Source: Scatosoma sp048465415 (GTDB lineage: Bacteria; Bacillota; Clostridia; Christensenellales; Borkfalkiaceae). From it: DNA of 64,000 nt. How positions within the stretch are numbered: the first letter of the stretch is position 1; each line of letters opens with the position of its first letter. Location of the stretch: assembly GCA_048465415.1 (NCBI GenBank), contig DBFWLO010000019.1:62001-126000 (forward strand), read 5' to 3'. This document shows positions 32,857 to 41,414 of this stretch, piece by piece. The position numbers were made by a program, and so were the translations under genes. The notes beneath the pieces were generated by a model, which had not been told where the DNA came from, did not search any database, and saw nothing but the letters and a program-made list of their open reading frames with translations.

Positions 32857-34431
32857 ATGAAAACACCTTACGCCCTTATCATTATGGACGGTTACGGGAT
32901 CAACAACACCTGCGAAGGCAACGCGATCTGCGCCGACGGCAGCAAAAACGTCACCGGGCTCGAAAAGCTCTACCCCACCACCCAGATCGGCGCCAGCGGT
33001 ATGTCGGTGGGACTCCCCGACGGGCAGATGGGCAATTCCGAAGTCGGGCACCTCAACATCGGCGCCGGAAGGATCGTCTATCAGGATCTGACCAAAATCA
33101 CCAAAGACATTTCAGACGGCGAGTTCTTCAAGAACGCGGAGCTTCTCTGCGCCATGAACGCGGCGAAAGAGAGCGGCAGAAAGCTGCACCTCTTCGGCCT
33201 CGTTTCCACCGGAGGCGTGCACAGCCATATCGACCACCTCTACGCGCTCGTGAAAATGGCGAAAGAGGTCGGGCTTGAAAACGTCTATATCCACGCCTTC
33301 ACCGACGGCCGCGACGTCGCCCCCACCTCCGGCGCGGAATTTTTGGAGGACCTGCAAAAGAAGCTCGACGAACTCGGCTTCGGCAAAATCGCTTCCGTCG
33401 CCGGCAGATACTACGCGATGGACAGAGACAACAACTGGGACCGCGAACAAAAAGCGTACGACATGCTCACGCTCGGCCGCGGCGCGCACTTCGAGGGCGG
33501 CGCGGCGGACGCGGCGAGGGCTTCCTACGCCGGCGGCGTCACCGACGAATTCCTGCTCCCGACCAATCTCACCGAAAACGGAAAGCCGGTCGCGCTCGTC
33601 GGCAAGGGCGACAGCATTATCTGCTTCAATTTCCGCCCCGACCGCGCGCGCCAGATCACGCGCATGTTCTCCCAGAAGGAGTTCCCTTTCAGGGACGCGA
33701 AAACGGGCGCGGCGCTCGGCTTCGAGCGCGAGACGGGCTTCCTCGCCCCCACCTACGTCGGATTCGCGGTCTACGATTCCTCGTTTGAAAACGTCGGCGT
33801 GGCCTTCCCGCCCGACGATATCAAAAATACCCTGCCGCAGTATATCTCTTCGCTGGGACTCACGCAGCTGCATATCGCCGAAACGGAAAAATACGCGCAC
33901 GTCACCTTCTTCTTCAACGCGAAGCTGGAAACGCCCGTCGCGGGCGAGACGCGCATCGTCATTCCCTCGCCCAAAGTCGCGACTTACGATTTGCAGCCGG
34001 AGATGAGCGCCTATCTCGTCACCGATAAGGTGCTCGAAGAGCTCGACAAGGGGATTTACGACGTCCTCATCTTGAATTTCGCCAACTGCGATATGGTCGG
34101 GCATACGGGGATCATGGAGGCGGCGATGAAGGCGGTGCATACCGTGGACGAATGCGTGAAGAAGGTCACCGACAAGATCCTTTCGATGGGCGGCAGCGCT
34201 TTGGTGACGGCCGATCACGGCAACGCCGACCAGATGATCGCCGACGACGGCAAAACGCCCTTCACCCAGCACACGACCAACCCCGTGCCCGTCATTCTCG
34301 TGTCCGAGAAATATAAGACCGCGAAGCTGCGCTCGGGCGGCGTGCTCGCCGATCTCGCGCCCACCCTGCTCGACCTGATGAGTCTGCCCCAGCCCAAAGA
34401 AATGACGGGAAAATCCCTGCTCGTAAAATGA
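32857..34431 (+). CDS. gpmI: 2,3-bisphosphoglycerate-independent phosphoglycerate mutase
   Basis: 524 residues from the ATG at 32857, preceded by AAAAGGAGAATC; upstream in-frame codons lie in the spacer. 'LIIMDGYGI' (metal Asp), 'GQMGNSEVGHLNIGAGR' (nucleophile Ser), 'TDGRDVAP', 'NFRPDRARQ' and 'TADHGNAD' mark the manganese-dependent iPGM. It converts 3- to 2-phosphoglycerate. Third gene of the glycolysis cluster. Confidence 0.97.
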   Translation: MKTPYALIIMDGYGINNTCEGNAICADGSKNVTGLEKLYPTTQIGASGMSVGLPDGQMGNSEVGHLNIGAGRIVYQDLTKITKDISDGEFFKNAELLCAMNAAKESGRKLHLFGLVSTGGVHSHIDHLYALVKMAKEVGLENVYIHAFTDGRDVAPTSGAEFLEDLQKKLDELGFGKIASVAGRYYAMDRDNNWDREQKAYDMLTLGRGAHFEGGAADAARASYAGGVTDEFLLPTNLTENGKPVALVGKGDSIICFNFRPDRARQITRMFSQKEFPFRDAKTGAALGFERETGFLAPTYVGFAVYDSSFENVGVAFPPDDIKNTLPQYISSLGLTQLHIAETEKYAHVTFFFNAKLETPVAGETRIVIPSPKVATYDLQPEMSAYLVTDKVLEELDKGIYDVLILNFANCDMVGHTGIMEAAMKAVHTVDECVKKVTDKILSMGGSALVTADHGNADQMIADDGKTPFTQHTTNPVPVILVSEKYKTAKLRSGGVLADLAPTLLDLMSLPQPKEMTGKSLLVK

Positions 34432-34500
34432 GACGCACGGCCGGGCGGCGGGAGCGATCACCTTTTTTCGATTTTTTTATGAAAAACCCCGAAAAAACAG

Positions 34501-34529
34501 TTGCGATATTTGCAAGAGTATGCTATAAT
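34501..34529 (+). promoter_or_regulatory. Promoter of secG
   Basis: TTGCGA (34501-34506), 17-nt spacer, TATAAT (34524-34529). Confidence 0.75.
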
Positions 34530-34596
34530 TCATGGGTATCTTGAAAATAACGGTCTGTTCCGTCAAAAGAAAAAAGCAAAAAAGGATTGAATAGAG

Positions 34597-34908
34597 ATGT
34601 TGGATTTGGTAAATTTGTTACTCCCCACGAAAAACGACGCCTTTTACTATTTGTATATGTCGCTGAGCGTCACGATGATTGCGCTCATGTTCCTGGCCGC
34701 ACTTGCCGCGATCGTTCTCGTATTGTTGCAGCCGGGCAATTCGACCGGTATCGACGCGCTCGGCGGATCCAGCGAAACCTTCTTCGGGAAGAACAAAGGG
34801 AAATCCTTTGAAGCGAAGCTGAAAAAGTGGACGGTGGTCAGTCTCATCATTCTGGTGATCTTCTCTATCTGCTTTTACATCTTGCAGCTTGAATCCATCT
34901 GGGCGTAA
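34597..34908 (+). CDS. secG: Preprotein translocase subunit SecG
   Basis: 103 residues. Two membrane spans (about 20-42 and 78-98) flank a polar loop with 'VLLQPGNSTGIDALGGSSET', the recognisable SecG loop. SecG assists SecYE in protein export. There is a longer N-terminal region than in most SecG proteins. It is followed by a terminator and by rnr and smpB, a neighbourhood common in Gram-positive bacteria. Confidence 0.9.
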   Translation: MLDLVNLLLPTKNDAFYYLYMSLSVTMIALMFLAALAAIVLVLLQPGNSTGIDALGGSSETFFGKNKGKSFEAKLKKWTVVSLIILVIFSICFYILQLESIWA

Positions 34909-34924
34909 ACGGGAATTACAAATC

Positions 34925-34957
34925 GGCGGCTTTTTCGAGAAAAGGCCGCCTTTTTTC
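34925..34957 (+). terminator. Terminator after secG
   Basis: Stem GGCGGC(T)TTTTC / GAAAAGGCCGCC followed by TTTTTT. Confidence 0.8.
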
Positions 34958-35036
34958 TTACTCTTCCCCTCCGCCCCGCCCTTCCCGCGGCCGCTTGAAA
35001 GACCGTTTTACATAAAACACATCAGGGAGGCTCCTT

Positions 35037-37148
35037 TTGAGCGCAAAAGAATCTTTACTCGCATACTTTGAAAACGGAACACTTTCCGAAAAAACGTTTA
35101 CCGAAATCGCAAAATTCCTGAAAATTTCCCATCGGGAGAAGAAGAGCCTGCTGGCTCTTTTAAACGCCCTCTGCGAAGAGGGCAGACTTTTCGTCACGGG
35201 CGGAGGCAAGTACGGCACGCCCGAGCAGCTCGGGCTCGTCAAGGGCGTGCTCTCCGGCCACGAGCGCGGGTTTGCTTTCCTCGTGCCCGCGGACAAAACG
35301 CTTTACGACAAGGACTTTTTTATCCCCCACAAAAACCTGCACGGCGCCATGCACGGGGATACCGTCTACGCCGAACGGGTTTACGGCCGCAGCGACGACG
35401 AGGCGGAGGTGGTCAAAATCCTCGCCCGCGGCTATACGGAGATCGTCGGCACCTTCTTCAAAGAGGGAAAGGCGGGGTATTTAAGGCCGGACGAGAGAAA
35501 ATATTTCGAGGATATTTTTATCCCCTATGCCAAATGTTCCCAAATCCCCGACGGCGTCAAGGCGGTGGCGAGGATCACCGACTATCCCTTTAACAAAGCG
35601 CCGGGCGGCGAGATCGTCGAGGTCTTGGGCGAGGGCGACGACTTCTTCGCCGAGGAACTCTCGATCATTCGTTCCTATTCCTTACGCGAAGAATTCCCGG
35701 ACGGCGTGGAAAAAGAAGCGGCGAGACAGGCGGCAAAACGCGTTACCGCGTCGGAAACAGAAAACCGCCGCGACTTTCGCGATCGGCTCGTCGTCACCAT
35801 CGACGGCGAGGACACGCGCGATATCGACGACGCGGTTTCCCTCGAACGACAGGGAGAAAACTATCTGCTCGGCGTCCATATCGCCGACGTTTCCCATTAC
35901 GTCAGGTACCGCTCCCCGCTGGATAAAGAAGCGTTCGCGCGCGGCACGAGCGTCTATTTCCCCGACCGAGTCCTGCCCATGCTGCCAAAAGCCCTCTCCA
36001 ACGGCATCTGTTCCCTCAACGAAGGCGAGGACAGACTGACGCTTTCCTGTCTCATGAAAGTGGACGATAAAGGGATCGTCCAGGACAGCGAGATCGTCGA
36101 GTCGGTGATCCGCTCGACGCACAGAATGACGTACGCGGAGATCACGAAAATGCTCGACGGAGACGAAGCGACGCTCGAAAAATACGCCGACGTCAAAGAC
36201 ATGGTATGCCTCTTCGCCGAATTGACGCATATTTTAAAAGACATGCGCGAGAGGCGCGGAAGCATCGAACTCGACGTGAAAGAAGCGAAAATCATGCTCG
36301 ATAAGGACGGCGAGATCGTCATTCCCGACTACGAACGCTCCCTTTCCCACGAGATCATCGAACAGTTTATGGTGCTCGCCAACGAGACGGTGGCGGAATA
36401 TATGCGCTCCATCGAGATGCCCTTCGTCTATCGGATTCACGAAAAGCCGGCGGAGGAAAAGGCGGCGATGTTCCGCGAGTTTGCGCACAATCTCGGACTC
36501 AAAGCCAAATTTTCCGCGGACGACGTCAAGCCTTACGATTATCAGAAACTTTTGAAATCGGCGGAGGATTTGTCCGTCTATCCCGTGCTCAACCGCACCA
36601 TGCTCCGCTCCATGCAAAAGGCCCGCTATTCCCCCGTCAACGTCGGGCACTTCGGGCTGGCGAGCGCCTGCTATTGTCATTTCACTTCCCCGATCCGCCG
36701 TTATCCCGATCTTTGTATCCACCGCATCATCAAGGAAGTTTTGGACGGCAGATACGCCGAGGCGGCGGAAACCTACAACGGGTTCGTCAGCGAAGCGGCG
36801 ATCCAGGCCTCGGAATGCGAACGCCGCGCCGCGGAAGCGGAACGGGAGGTGGACGCGCTGTATATGGCTATGTATATGAGCGACAAGATCGGCGAGGAAT
36901 ACGAAGCCGTGATTTCGGGCGTCGCCGCTTTCGGATTGTTTGCGGAACTGCCCAATACGATCGAGGGCTTTATTCCCATCGAGACGCTGGAAGGCGAATT
37001 CGAGCATATCCCCGAGCGGTATCTCTTGAAGGGCACGAAGGCGAGCTACTCGATCGGGGAAAAGGTGAAAATCCGCGTGGAATCGGTCGATTTCGGGCAG
37101 CGCCGCACCCGGTTCGCGCTGCTTCAAAAGCTCGAAAACAAAGAATAA
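35037..37148 (+). CDS. rnr: Ribonuclease R
   Basis: 703 residues with a TTG start at 35037, chosen because GGGAGG lies 7-8 nt upstream and no ATG fits. Order: N-terminal helix-turn-helix region (about 1-60), cold-shock OB domains (60-215), catalytic RNB domain with 'TIDGEDTRDIDDAVSLE' (four Asp metal site) and 'HFTSPIRRYPDL', and a C-terminal S1 domain ('YEAVISGVAAFGLFAEL'). It is a processive 3'-5' exoribonuclease that works on structured RNA and with tmRNA/SmpB in trans-translation. smpB starts 12 nt downstream. Confidence 0.96.
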   Translation: MSAKESLLAYFENGTLSEKTFTEIAKFLKISHREKKSLLALLNALCEEGRLFVTGGGKYGTPEQLGLVKGVLSGHERGFAFLVPADKTLYDKDFFIPHKNLHGAMHGDTVYAERVYGRSDDEAEVVKILARGYTEIVGTFFKEGKAGYLRPDERKYFEDIFIPYAKCSQIPDGVKAVARITDYPFNKAPGGEIVEVLGEGDDFFAEELSIIRSYSLREEFPDGVEKEAARQAAKRVTASETENRRDFRDRLVVTIDGEDTRDIDDAVSLERQGENYLLGVHIADVSHYVRYRSPLDKEAFARGTSVYFPDRVLPMLPKALSNGICSLNEGEDRLTLSCLMKVDDKGIVQDSEIVESVIRSTHRMTYAEITKMLDGDEATLEKYADVKDMVCLFAELTHILKDMRERRGSIELDVKEAKIMLDKDGEIVIPDYERSLSHEIIEQFMVLANETVAEYMRSIEMPFVYRIHEKPAEEKAAMFREFAHNLGLKAKFSADDVKPYDYQKLLKSAEDLSVYPVLNRTMLRSMQKARYSPVNVGHFGLASACYCHFTSPIRRYPDLCIHRIIKEVLDGRYAEAAETYNGFVSEAAIQASECERRAAEAEREVDALYMAMYMSDKIGEEYEAVISGVAAFGLFAELPNTIEGFIPIETLEGEFEHIPERYLLKGTKASYSIGEKVKIRVESVDFGQRRTRFALLQKLENKE

Positions 37149-37160
37149 GGGAGGAGACTC

Positions 37161-37613
37161 ATGAAAATTATCGCGGTCAATAAGACGGCTTCTTTTGAAT
37201 ATTTCATCGAAGAGAAGTACGAAGCGGGCATCGTTCTCGCCGGCAACGAGATCAAATCCCTGCGCCGGGGCGGCGTCAATATGAACGACAGCTTCTGTTT
37301 CGTGCGCGGCAGCGCCGTTTCCGTCAAAAATATGCACATCGCGTTCTATGAAAAATCGGACGCGTTCAGCAGCAAAGACACCCGCCGCGACCGCAGGCTT
37401 CTGCTCCATAAGAGCGAGATCGCCAAGATCTCGGGCAAAATCAACCGCCAGGGCTATACGCTCGTGCCCTTGAAGCTCTACTTCAAGGACTCGCTCGTGA
37501 AAATGGAAGTGGCGCTCTGCCGCGGCAAGCATACCTACGACAAAAAGCAGTCGATCGCCGAACGGGAGCTGAAACGCGCGGCCGACCGCGCCGTGAAAAA
37601 CGCGGGTTTTTAA
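37161..37613 (+). CDS. smpB: SsrA-binding protein SmpB
   Basis: 150 residues. 'NKTASFEYFIEEKYEAGIVL', 'GNEIKSLRRGGVNM', 'FVRGSAVSVKNMHIAFYE' and the basic C-terminal tail 'KKQSIAERELKRAADRAVK' are characteristic. It brings tmRNA to stalled ribosomes. Coupled to rnr. No tmRNA gene follows it here. Confidence 0.97.
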   Translation: MKIIAVNKTASFEYFIEEKYEAGIVLAGNEIKSLRRGGVNMNDSFCFVRGSAVSVKNMHIAFYEKSDAFSSKDTRRDRRLLLHKSEIAKISGKINRQGYTLVPLKLYFKDSLVKMEVALCRGKHTYDKKQSIAERELKRAADRAVKNAGF

Positions 37614-37670
37614 AAGTCTTTAAACGCCCTGTTCCCAGGGTGAAATCATACCTCAGAAGGAGAAACGACA

Positions 37671-38954
37671 ATGGACGAACGAGAACGCAACTATCGCAAG
37701 GACACTTTGTGCGTACAGGCGGGCTATCACCCCCAAACGGGCGAGAGCCGGATCCCCCCGATCAGCCAGAGCACTACCTTTTATTACGGCGATACGCAGG
37801 TCATGGCGGACCTGTTCGATCTGAAAGGCGAGGGCTATTTCTATTCCCGGCTCGCCAACCCGACCGTAGCGGCGCTCGAAAACAAGATCGCCGCCTTAGA
37901 AGGCGGCGCGTGCGGCATCGGCTGTTCGTCGGGCATGTCGGCGACGCTGCTCACCGCGGTCACGTTGTGCGAGGCGGGCGATAATCTCCTTTGCGCCCAA
38001 GCGGTCTACGGCGGGACGTTCAATCTCTTCGGCACGACTCTGCCCAAGCTGGGGATCGAGTGCCGATTCTTCGATCCCGACGCGAGCGAAGAGGAAATCG
38101 ATCGTCTCGTCGACGGGAAAACGAAACTGATTTTCGCCGAAACGGTGGCCAATCCCGCCATCGTCGTGCTCGATTTTGAAAAACTCGCCCGCATCGCGAA
38201 GCGGCATAAAGTCGTGTTCGTCGTGGACAACACGCTCGCCACACCCGTGCTCTGCAATCCTTTCCGTTACGGCGCCAACGTCGTCGTGCATTCCACCACC
38301 AAGTATCTCGACGGCCACGCGGCGGCGCTCGGCGGCATGATCGTGGACGGCGGAAATTTCGATTTTCGGGACAATCCCCGCTATCCCGCCTTCAATCTCC
38401 CCGACGAGAGCTATCACGGCCTCGTCTATGCGGGCCTTACGGCCGCGTTCGGTACCAAATGCCGCGCGCAGATGATGCGGGATATGGGCGCGATGATGGC
38501 GCCGCAGAACGCGTTTCTGACCTGGCTCGGCTGCGATACGCTGGCGCTGAGAATGGAAAAGCACTGCGCCAACGCAAAAAAAGTCGCGGCGTTTTTAGCG
38601 GGACATTCCAAGATCGAATGGGTGAAACATTCCTCTTTGCCGAATGATAAATACCACGCCTTAGCGAAAAAATATCTGCCCGCGGGCACGGGCGGCATGA
38701 TGAGTTTCGGGATCCGCGGCGACGCGAAGCGCTGCGCCAGGTTCATGGAAGCGCTGAAAATGATCACGCAGGAAACGCACGTCGCGGACGTGAGAAGCTG
38801 CGTGCTCCACCCCGCCTCCACCACCCACCGCCAGCTCTCCAAAGCCGACCTCGAAAAAGCGGGCGTGCCCGAGAACCTCGTCCGGCTTTCGGTGGGGATC
38901 GAAAACCCCGAGGACATTCTCGCCGATCTCGCCCAGGCGCTCGAAAAGATCTGA
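37671..38954 (+). CDS. metY: O-acetylhomoserine sulfhydrylase (Cys/Met PLP family)
   Basis: 427 residues. The PLP-lysine motif is 'VVHSTTKYLDGHAAALGG' (about residue 207-224); 'YFYSRLANPTVAALENKIA', 'SSGMSATLL' and 'DNTLATPVL' complete the family pattern. It condenses O-acetylhomoserine with sulfide to homocysteine. Assignment over methionine gamma-lyase or cystathionine synthase rests on the adjacent acetyl-type metA 32 nt downstream. The ribosome site AAGGAGAAACG precedes the ATG. Confidence 0.85.
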   Translation: MDERERNYRKDTLCVQAGYHPQTGESRIPPISQSTTFYYGDTQVMADLFDLKGEGYFYSRLANPTVAALENKIAALEGGACGIGCSSGMSATLLTAVTLCEAGDNLLCAQAVYGGTFNLFGTTLPKLGIECRFFDPDASEEEIDRLVDGKTKLIFAETVANPAIVVLDFEKLARIAKRHKVVFVVDNTLATPVLCNPFRYGANVVVHSTTKYLDGHAAALGGMIVDGGNFDFRDNPRYPAFNLPDESYHGLVYAGLTAAFGTKCRAQMMRDMGAMMAPQNAFLTWLGCDTLALRMEKHCANAKKVAAFLAGHSKIEWVKHSSLPNDKYHALAKKYLPAGTGGMMSFGIRGDAKRCARFMEALKMITQETHVADVRSCVLHPASTTHRQLSKADLEKAGVPENLVRLSVGIENPEDILADLAQALEKI

Positions 38955-38986
38955 CGCTTTAAAAATCCCACGAAGGAGGAGTTCCC

Positions 38987-39901
38987 ATGCCCATCGTCAT
39001 CGACAATGCCCTGCCCGCCTATAAAATTTTAAGCGACGAGAAGATTTTCGTCATGGACAAGGGGCGGGCGGTCACGCAGGACATTCGTCCGGTGGAGATC
39101 GCCATACTCAACCTCATGCCCACGAAGGAGGAGACGGAGACGCAGTTCATGCGGCTGCTTTCCAATTCCCCTTTGCAGGTCAACGTGACGCTTTTGCGCA
39201 CGGAAAGCTATCATAGCAAACATACGGCGGAGGGGTATCTGGGCAAGTTCTATCAGTCTTTCCGCGACGTGGAACAGAAACATTTCGACGGCATGATCGT
39301 GACGGGCGCGCCCGTGGAACAGCTCGATTTCTCTTCCGTCGCCTACTGGGACGAATTGAAGCGCATTTTCTCCTATACCAAAACCCACGTCACCTCGACC
39401 ATTTTCATCTGCTGGGGGGCGATGGCGGCGCTCCACTATTTTTACGGCGTAAAAAAATACCCCTTGAAGGAAAAACTCTTCGGGGTTTTCAAACATCATA
39501 AAGTTCTCTACGCGGAGCCGGAGCCTTTGATGCGCGGTATCTCCGACGAGTTCCACATGCCCCATTCCCGGCATTCCACAGTGAAGATCAGCGACGTGGA
39601 AAAAATCCCGGCGCTGAAAACGCTCGCCGTTTCCGCCCGCGCCGGCGCGTCGATCATCGCGTCCAAAGACGAACGGCAGGTATTCGTATTCGGGCACATG
39701 GAATACGACCGGGACACGCTGAAAAAGGAATACGAGCGGGATCGGAAAAAGGGCCTGGCGATTCCGCGCCCCTATTCCTATTTCACCGACAGGACGGACA
39801 CGCAGGTGAAAATGAACTGGACCTCTACGGCAAACCTGTTCTATAATAACTGGCTCAATTACTGCGTCTATCAGGTAACGCCCTATCGCTTCGACGACTA
39901 A
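38987..39901 (+). CDS. metA: Homoserine O-acetyltransferase (MetA family)
   Basis: 304 residues. 'VEIAILNLMPTKEETETQF' at the start and 'FICWGAMAALHYFYGV' around the nucleophile Cys identify the MetA family, with a His and Glu further on ('VFGHMEYDRDTL'). The loop 'TGAPVEQLDF' carries Glu where succinyl-specific enzymes carry Gly, which in this family signals acetyl-CoA use. That agrees with the metY neighbour, giving a complete homoserine-to-homocysteine route. The start follows AAGGAGGAG. Confidence 0.92.
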   Translation: MPIVIDNALPAYKILSDEKIFVMDKGRAVTQDIRPVEIAILNLMPTKEETETQFMRLLSNSPLQVNVTLLRTESYHSKHTAEGYLGKFYQSFRDVEQKHFDGMIVTGAPVEQLDFSSVAYWDELKRIFSYTKTHVTSTIFICWGAMAALHYFYGVKKYPLKEKLFGVFKHHKVLYAEPEPLMRGISDEFHMPHSRHSTVKISDVEKIPALKTLAVSARAGASIIASKDERQVFVFGHMEYDRDTLKKEYERDRKKGLAIPRPYSYFTDRTDTQVKMNWTSTANLFYNNWLNYCVYQVTPYRFDD

Positions 39902-39925
39902 AATTCCTTTGAACGGGAGCCTTTT

Positions 39926-40528
39926 ATGAACGCTTACAGCAAAAACACGCCGACGCTCACGACGAAGCGGCTGATTTTAAGGAAATTCACCCCATCGGAC
40001 GCGGCTGCCCTGTTGGAGATCCTCAAAGACGAGGAAACGACGGCTTTTCTGCCCATGTTTTCCTTGAAAACGCTCGAAGAAGCCGAAACCGTGCTTCAAG
40101 AAGAATATTTGCAGTCCTATCTCCTGCCCTCCGGCTACCGTTACGCGATCTGTTCAAAGCAGACCGATCAGCCGATCGGTTTCGTAAACGTTGGCAGCGG
40201 CGAAAGCCGGGATCTGGGTTACGCGCTCAAAAAGGAATTCTGGCGGCAGGGCCTGACGACGGAAGCGGCGGCGGCCGTGCTCGATCAGCTGCGCCGCGAC
40301 GGCGTGCCCTACGTCACCGCCACCCACGACGTCAGGAATCCGCACAGCGGCGGCGTAATGAAAAAGCTGGGCATGCGCTATTGCTATTCGTACGAAGAGC
40401 TTTGGCAGCCGAAGAATTTCAAGGCCGTGTTCCGTATGTATCAGCTCGATCTGGACGAAACGAGCGCGCGGACATATATGGGGTATTGGAACCGCAGCGA
40501 AGTCCGGTTCGTGGAAAAAGACGTGTAA
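39926..40528 (+). CDS. GNAT-family N-acetyltransferase (RimJ/RimL-like)
   Basis: 200 residues. 'LTTKRLILRKFTPSDAAAL' at the start and 'GYALKKEFWRQGLTTEAAAA' (acetyl-CoA loop) followed by 'ATHDVRNPHSGGVMKKLGM' are typical of the RimJ/RimL branch, which acetylates protein N-termini or small amines. It lies 24 nt after metA and before a strong terminator, so it may ride on the met transcript. Substrate unknown. Confidence 0.88.
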   Translation: MNAYSKNTPTLTTKRLILRKFTPSDAAALLEILKDEETTAFLPMFSLKTLEEAETVLQEEYLQSYLLPSGYRYAICSKQTDQPIGFVNVGSGESRDLGYALKKEFWRQGLTTEAAAAVLDQLRRDGVPYVTATHDVRNPHSGGVMKKLGMRYCYSYEELWQPKNFKAVFRMYQLDLDETSARTYMGYWNRSEVRFVEKDV

Positions 40529-40541
40529 ACGATACATATAG

Positions 40542-40580
40542 AAAAGCGCCGGCGCGGAAATTTCCGCGCCGGCGCTTTTG
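40542..40580. terminator. Bidirectional terminator (perfect 19-bp inverted repeat)
   Basis: Arms 40542-40560 and 40561-40579 are perfectly complementary, GC-rich in the middle with AAAA/TTTT at the ends. It sits between the convergent acetyltransferase and nitrilase-fold genes. Confidence 0.85.
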
Positions 40581-40590
40581 CCGTACGCGC

Positions 40591-41262
40591 TTAAAAATCC
40601 CGTTTCGGCGCCTTATAAAATCCCCGCCGCCGCGTCTCGATCAGGTGATATTCCTGGGCTTTGTCGAAAGAATACTCCACCGGACTGTCGGGCGAGGAGA
40701 AGAGCGTAGAACCGGAGATGTCGGCGATCTGGCAGTACCCGGCGCCGCAGAGGCACATCGCCACGCCGTAGGAAAAGGCGCCGGCGCGCAGAAGCATAGA
40801 CTCCGTATAATCGGAGATCACGCCGAACGGACAGAGGATCAGATCGCTGCCGCAGACGGCGAGCGTCCTTAAAATCTCCGGGAAATACAGATCCTCGGCG
40901 ACGGCGACGCCCAGCCTGCCGACTTTCGTCTCATAGACGCGGAGCCCCGCCCCGCTCTTGAACTCGCCGTCGATGGCGTTCAGCATATCGGAAACGCCGA
41001 GAATCCGTCCGTTTTCCGCGACGACGGCGGATTTTCTCTTGATCCCGCGCGTATCCGTCACACAGCCGCAGACGACGACGTTGTGGTTTTCTTTGGACAG
41101 AATCGCGGCGTCCTCGAAATAGCTCGTCTCCCCTTTCAGCTCCTTTTCGTAACTCACTTCGCCCAAGCCCTGAAATCCGAAAAAAACGACGTCCGCATCG
41201 CTGCCGCCGTAATCGTCCCAAAAAGTATTCAAAGAGCCTCTGCTCACAAAACAAATCCGCAT
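40591..41262 (-). CDS. Nitrilase-fold protein lacking the catalytic cysteine
   Basis: 223 residues. The start at 41262 follows GGGGAGGCGGCGG; a longer upstream frame has no support. The carbon-nitrogen hydrolase fold is suggested by 'DADVVFFGFQGLGEV' (Glu region), 'RKSAVVAENGRILG' (Lys region) and 'GRLGVAVAEDLYFPEILRTL', which lines up with the family's 'GVxICYDxxFPEL'. At the place of the catalytic Cys there is Ala122, so amidase activity is not expected unless another Cys substitutes. It is short for the family. Possibly a regulatory or binding pseudoenzyme. Single gene before a shared terminator. Confidence 0.7.
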   Translation of the reverse strand: MRICFVSRGSLNTFWDDYGGSDADVVFFGFQGLGEVSYEKELKGETSYFEDAAILSKENHNVVVCGCVTDTRGIKRKSAVVAENGRILGVSDMLNAIDGEFKSGAGLRVYETKVGRLGVAVAEDLYFPEILRTLAVCGSDLILCPFGVISDYTESMLLRAGAFSYGVAMCLCGAGYCQIADISGSTLFSSPDSPVEYSFDKAQEYHLIETRRRGFYKAPKRDF

Positions 41263-41414
41263 GACCGCCGCCTCCCCTTTCAGTATATCCCGGGGCGCCT
41301 CGGTTTTGTGCGTGATTTTTCGGTATTTCCCGCAAAAACTGCGCCCGTTCCGGGCCGTCCGGCTTTTTGCCGTCCGATCCCGAAAAGGGCGCGTTACCAT
41401 TCTCTAATCGTCGT

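Noticed and set aside
37614..37670. tmRNA gene or methionine riboswitch between smpB and metY
   Set aside because: The gap is only 57 nt and shows neither the tmRNA ends nor a riboswitch core.
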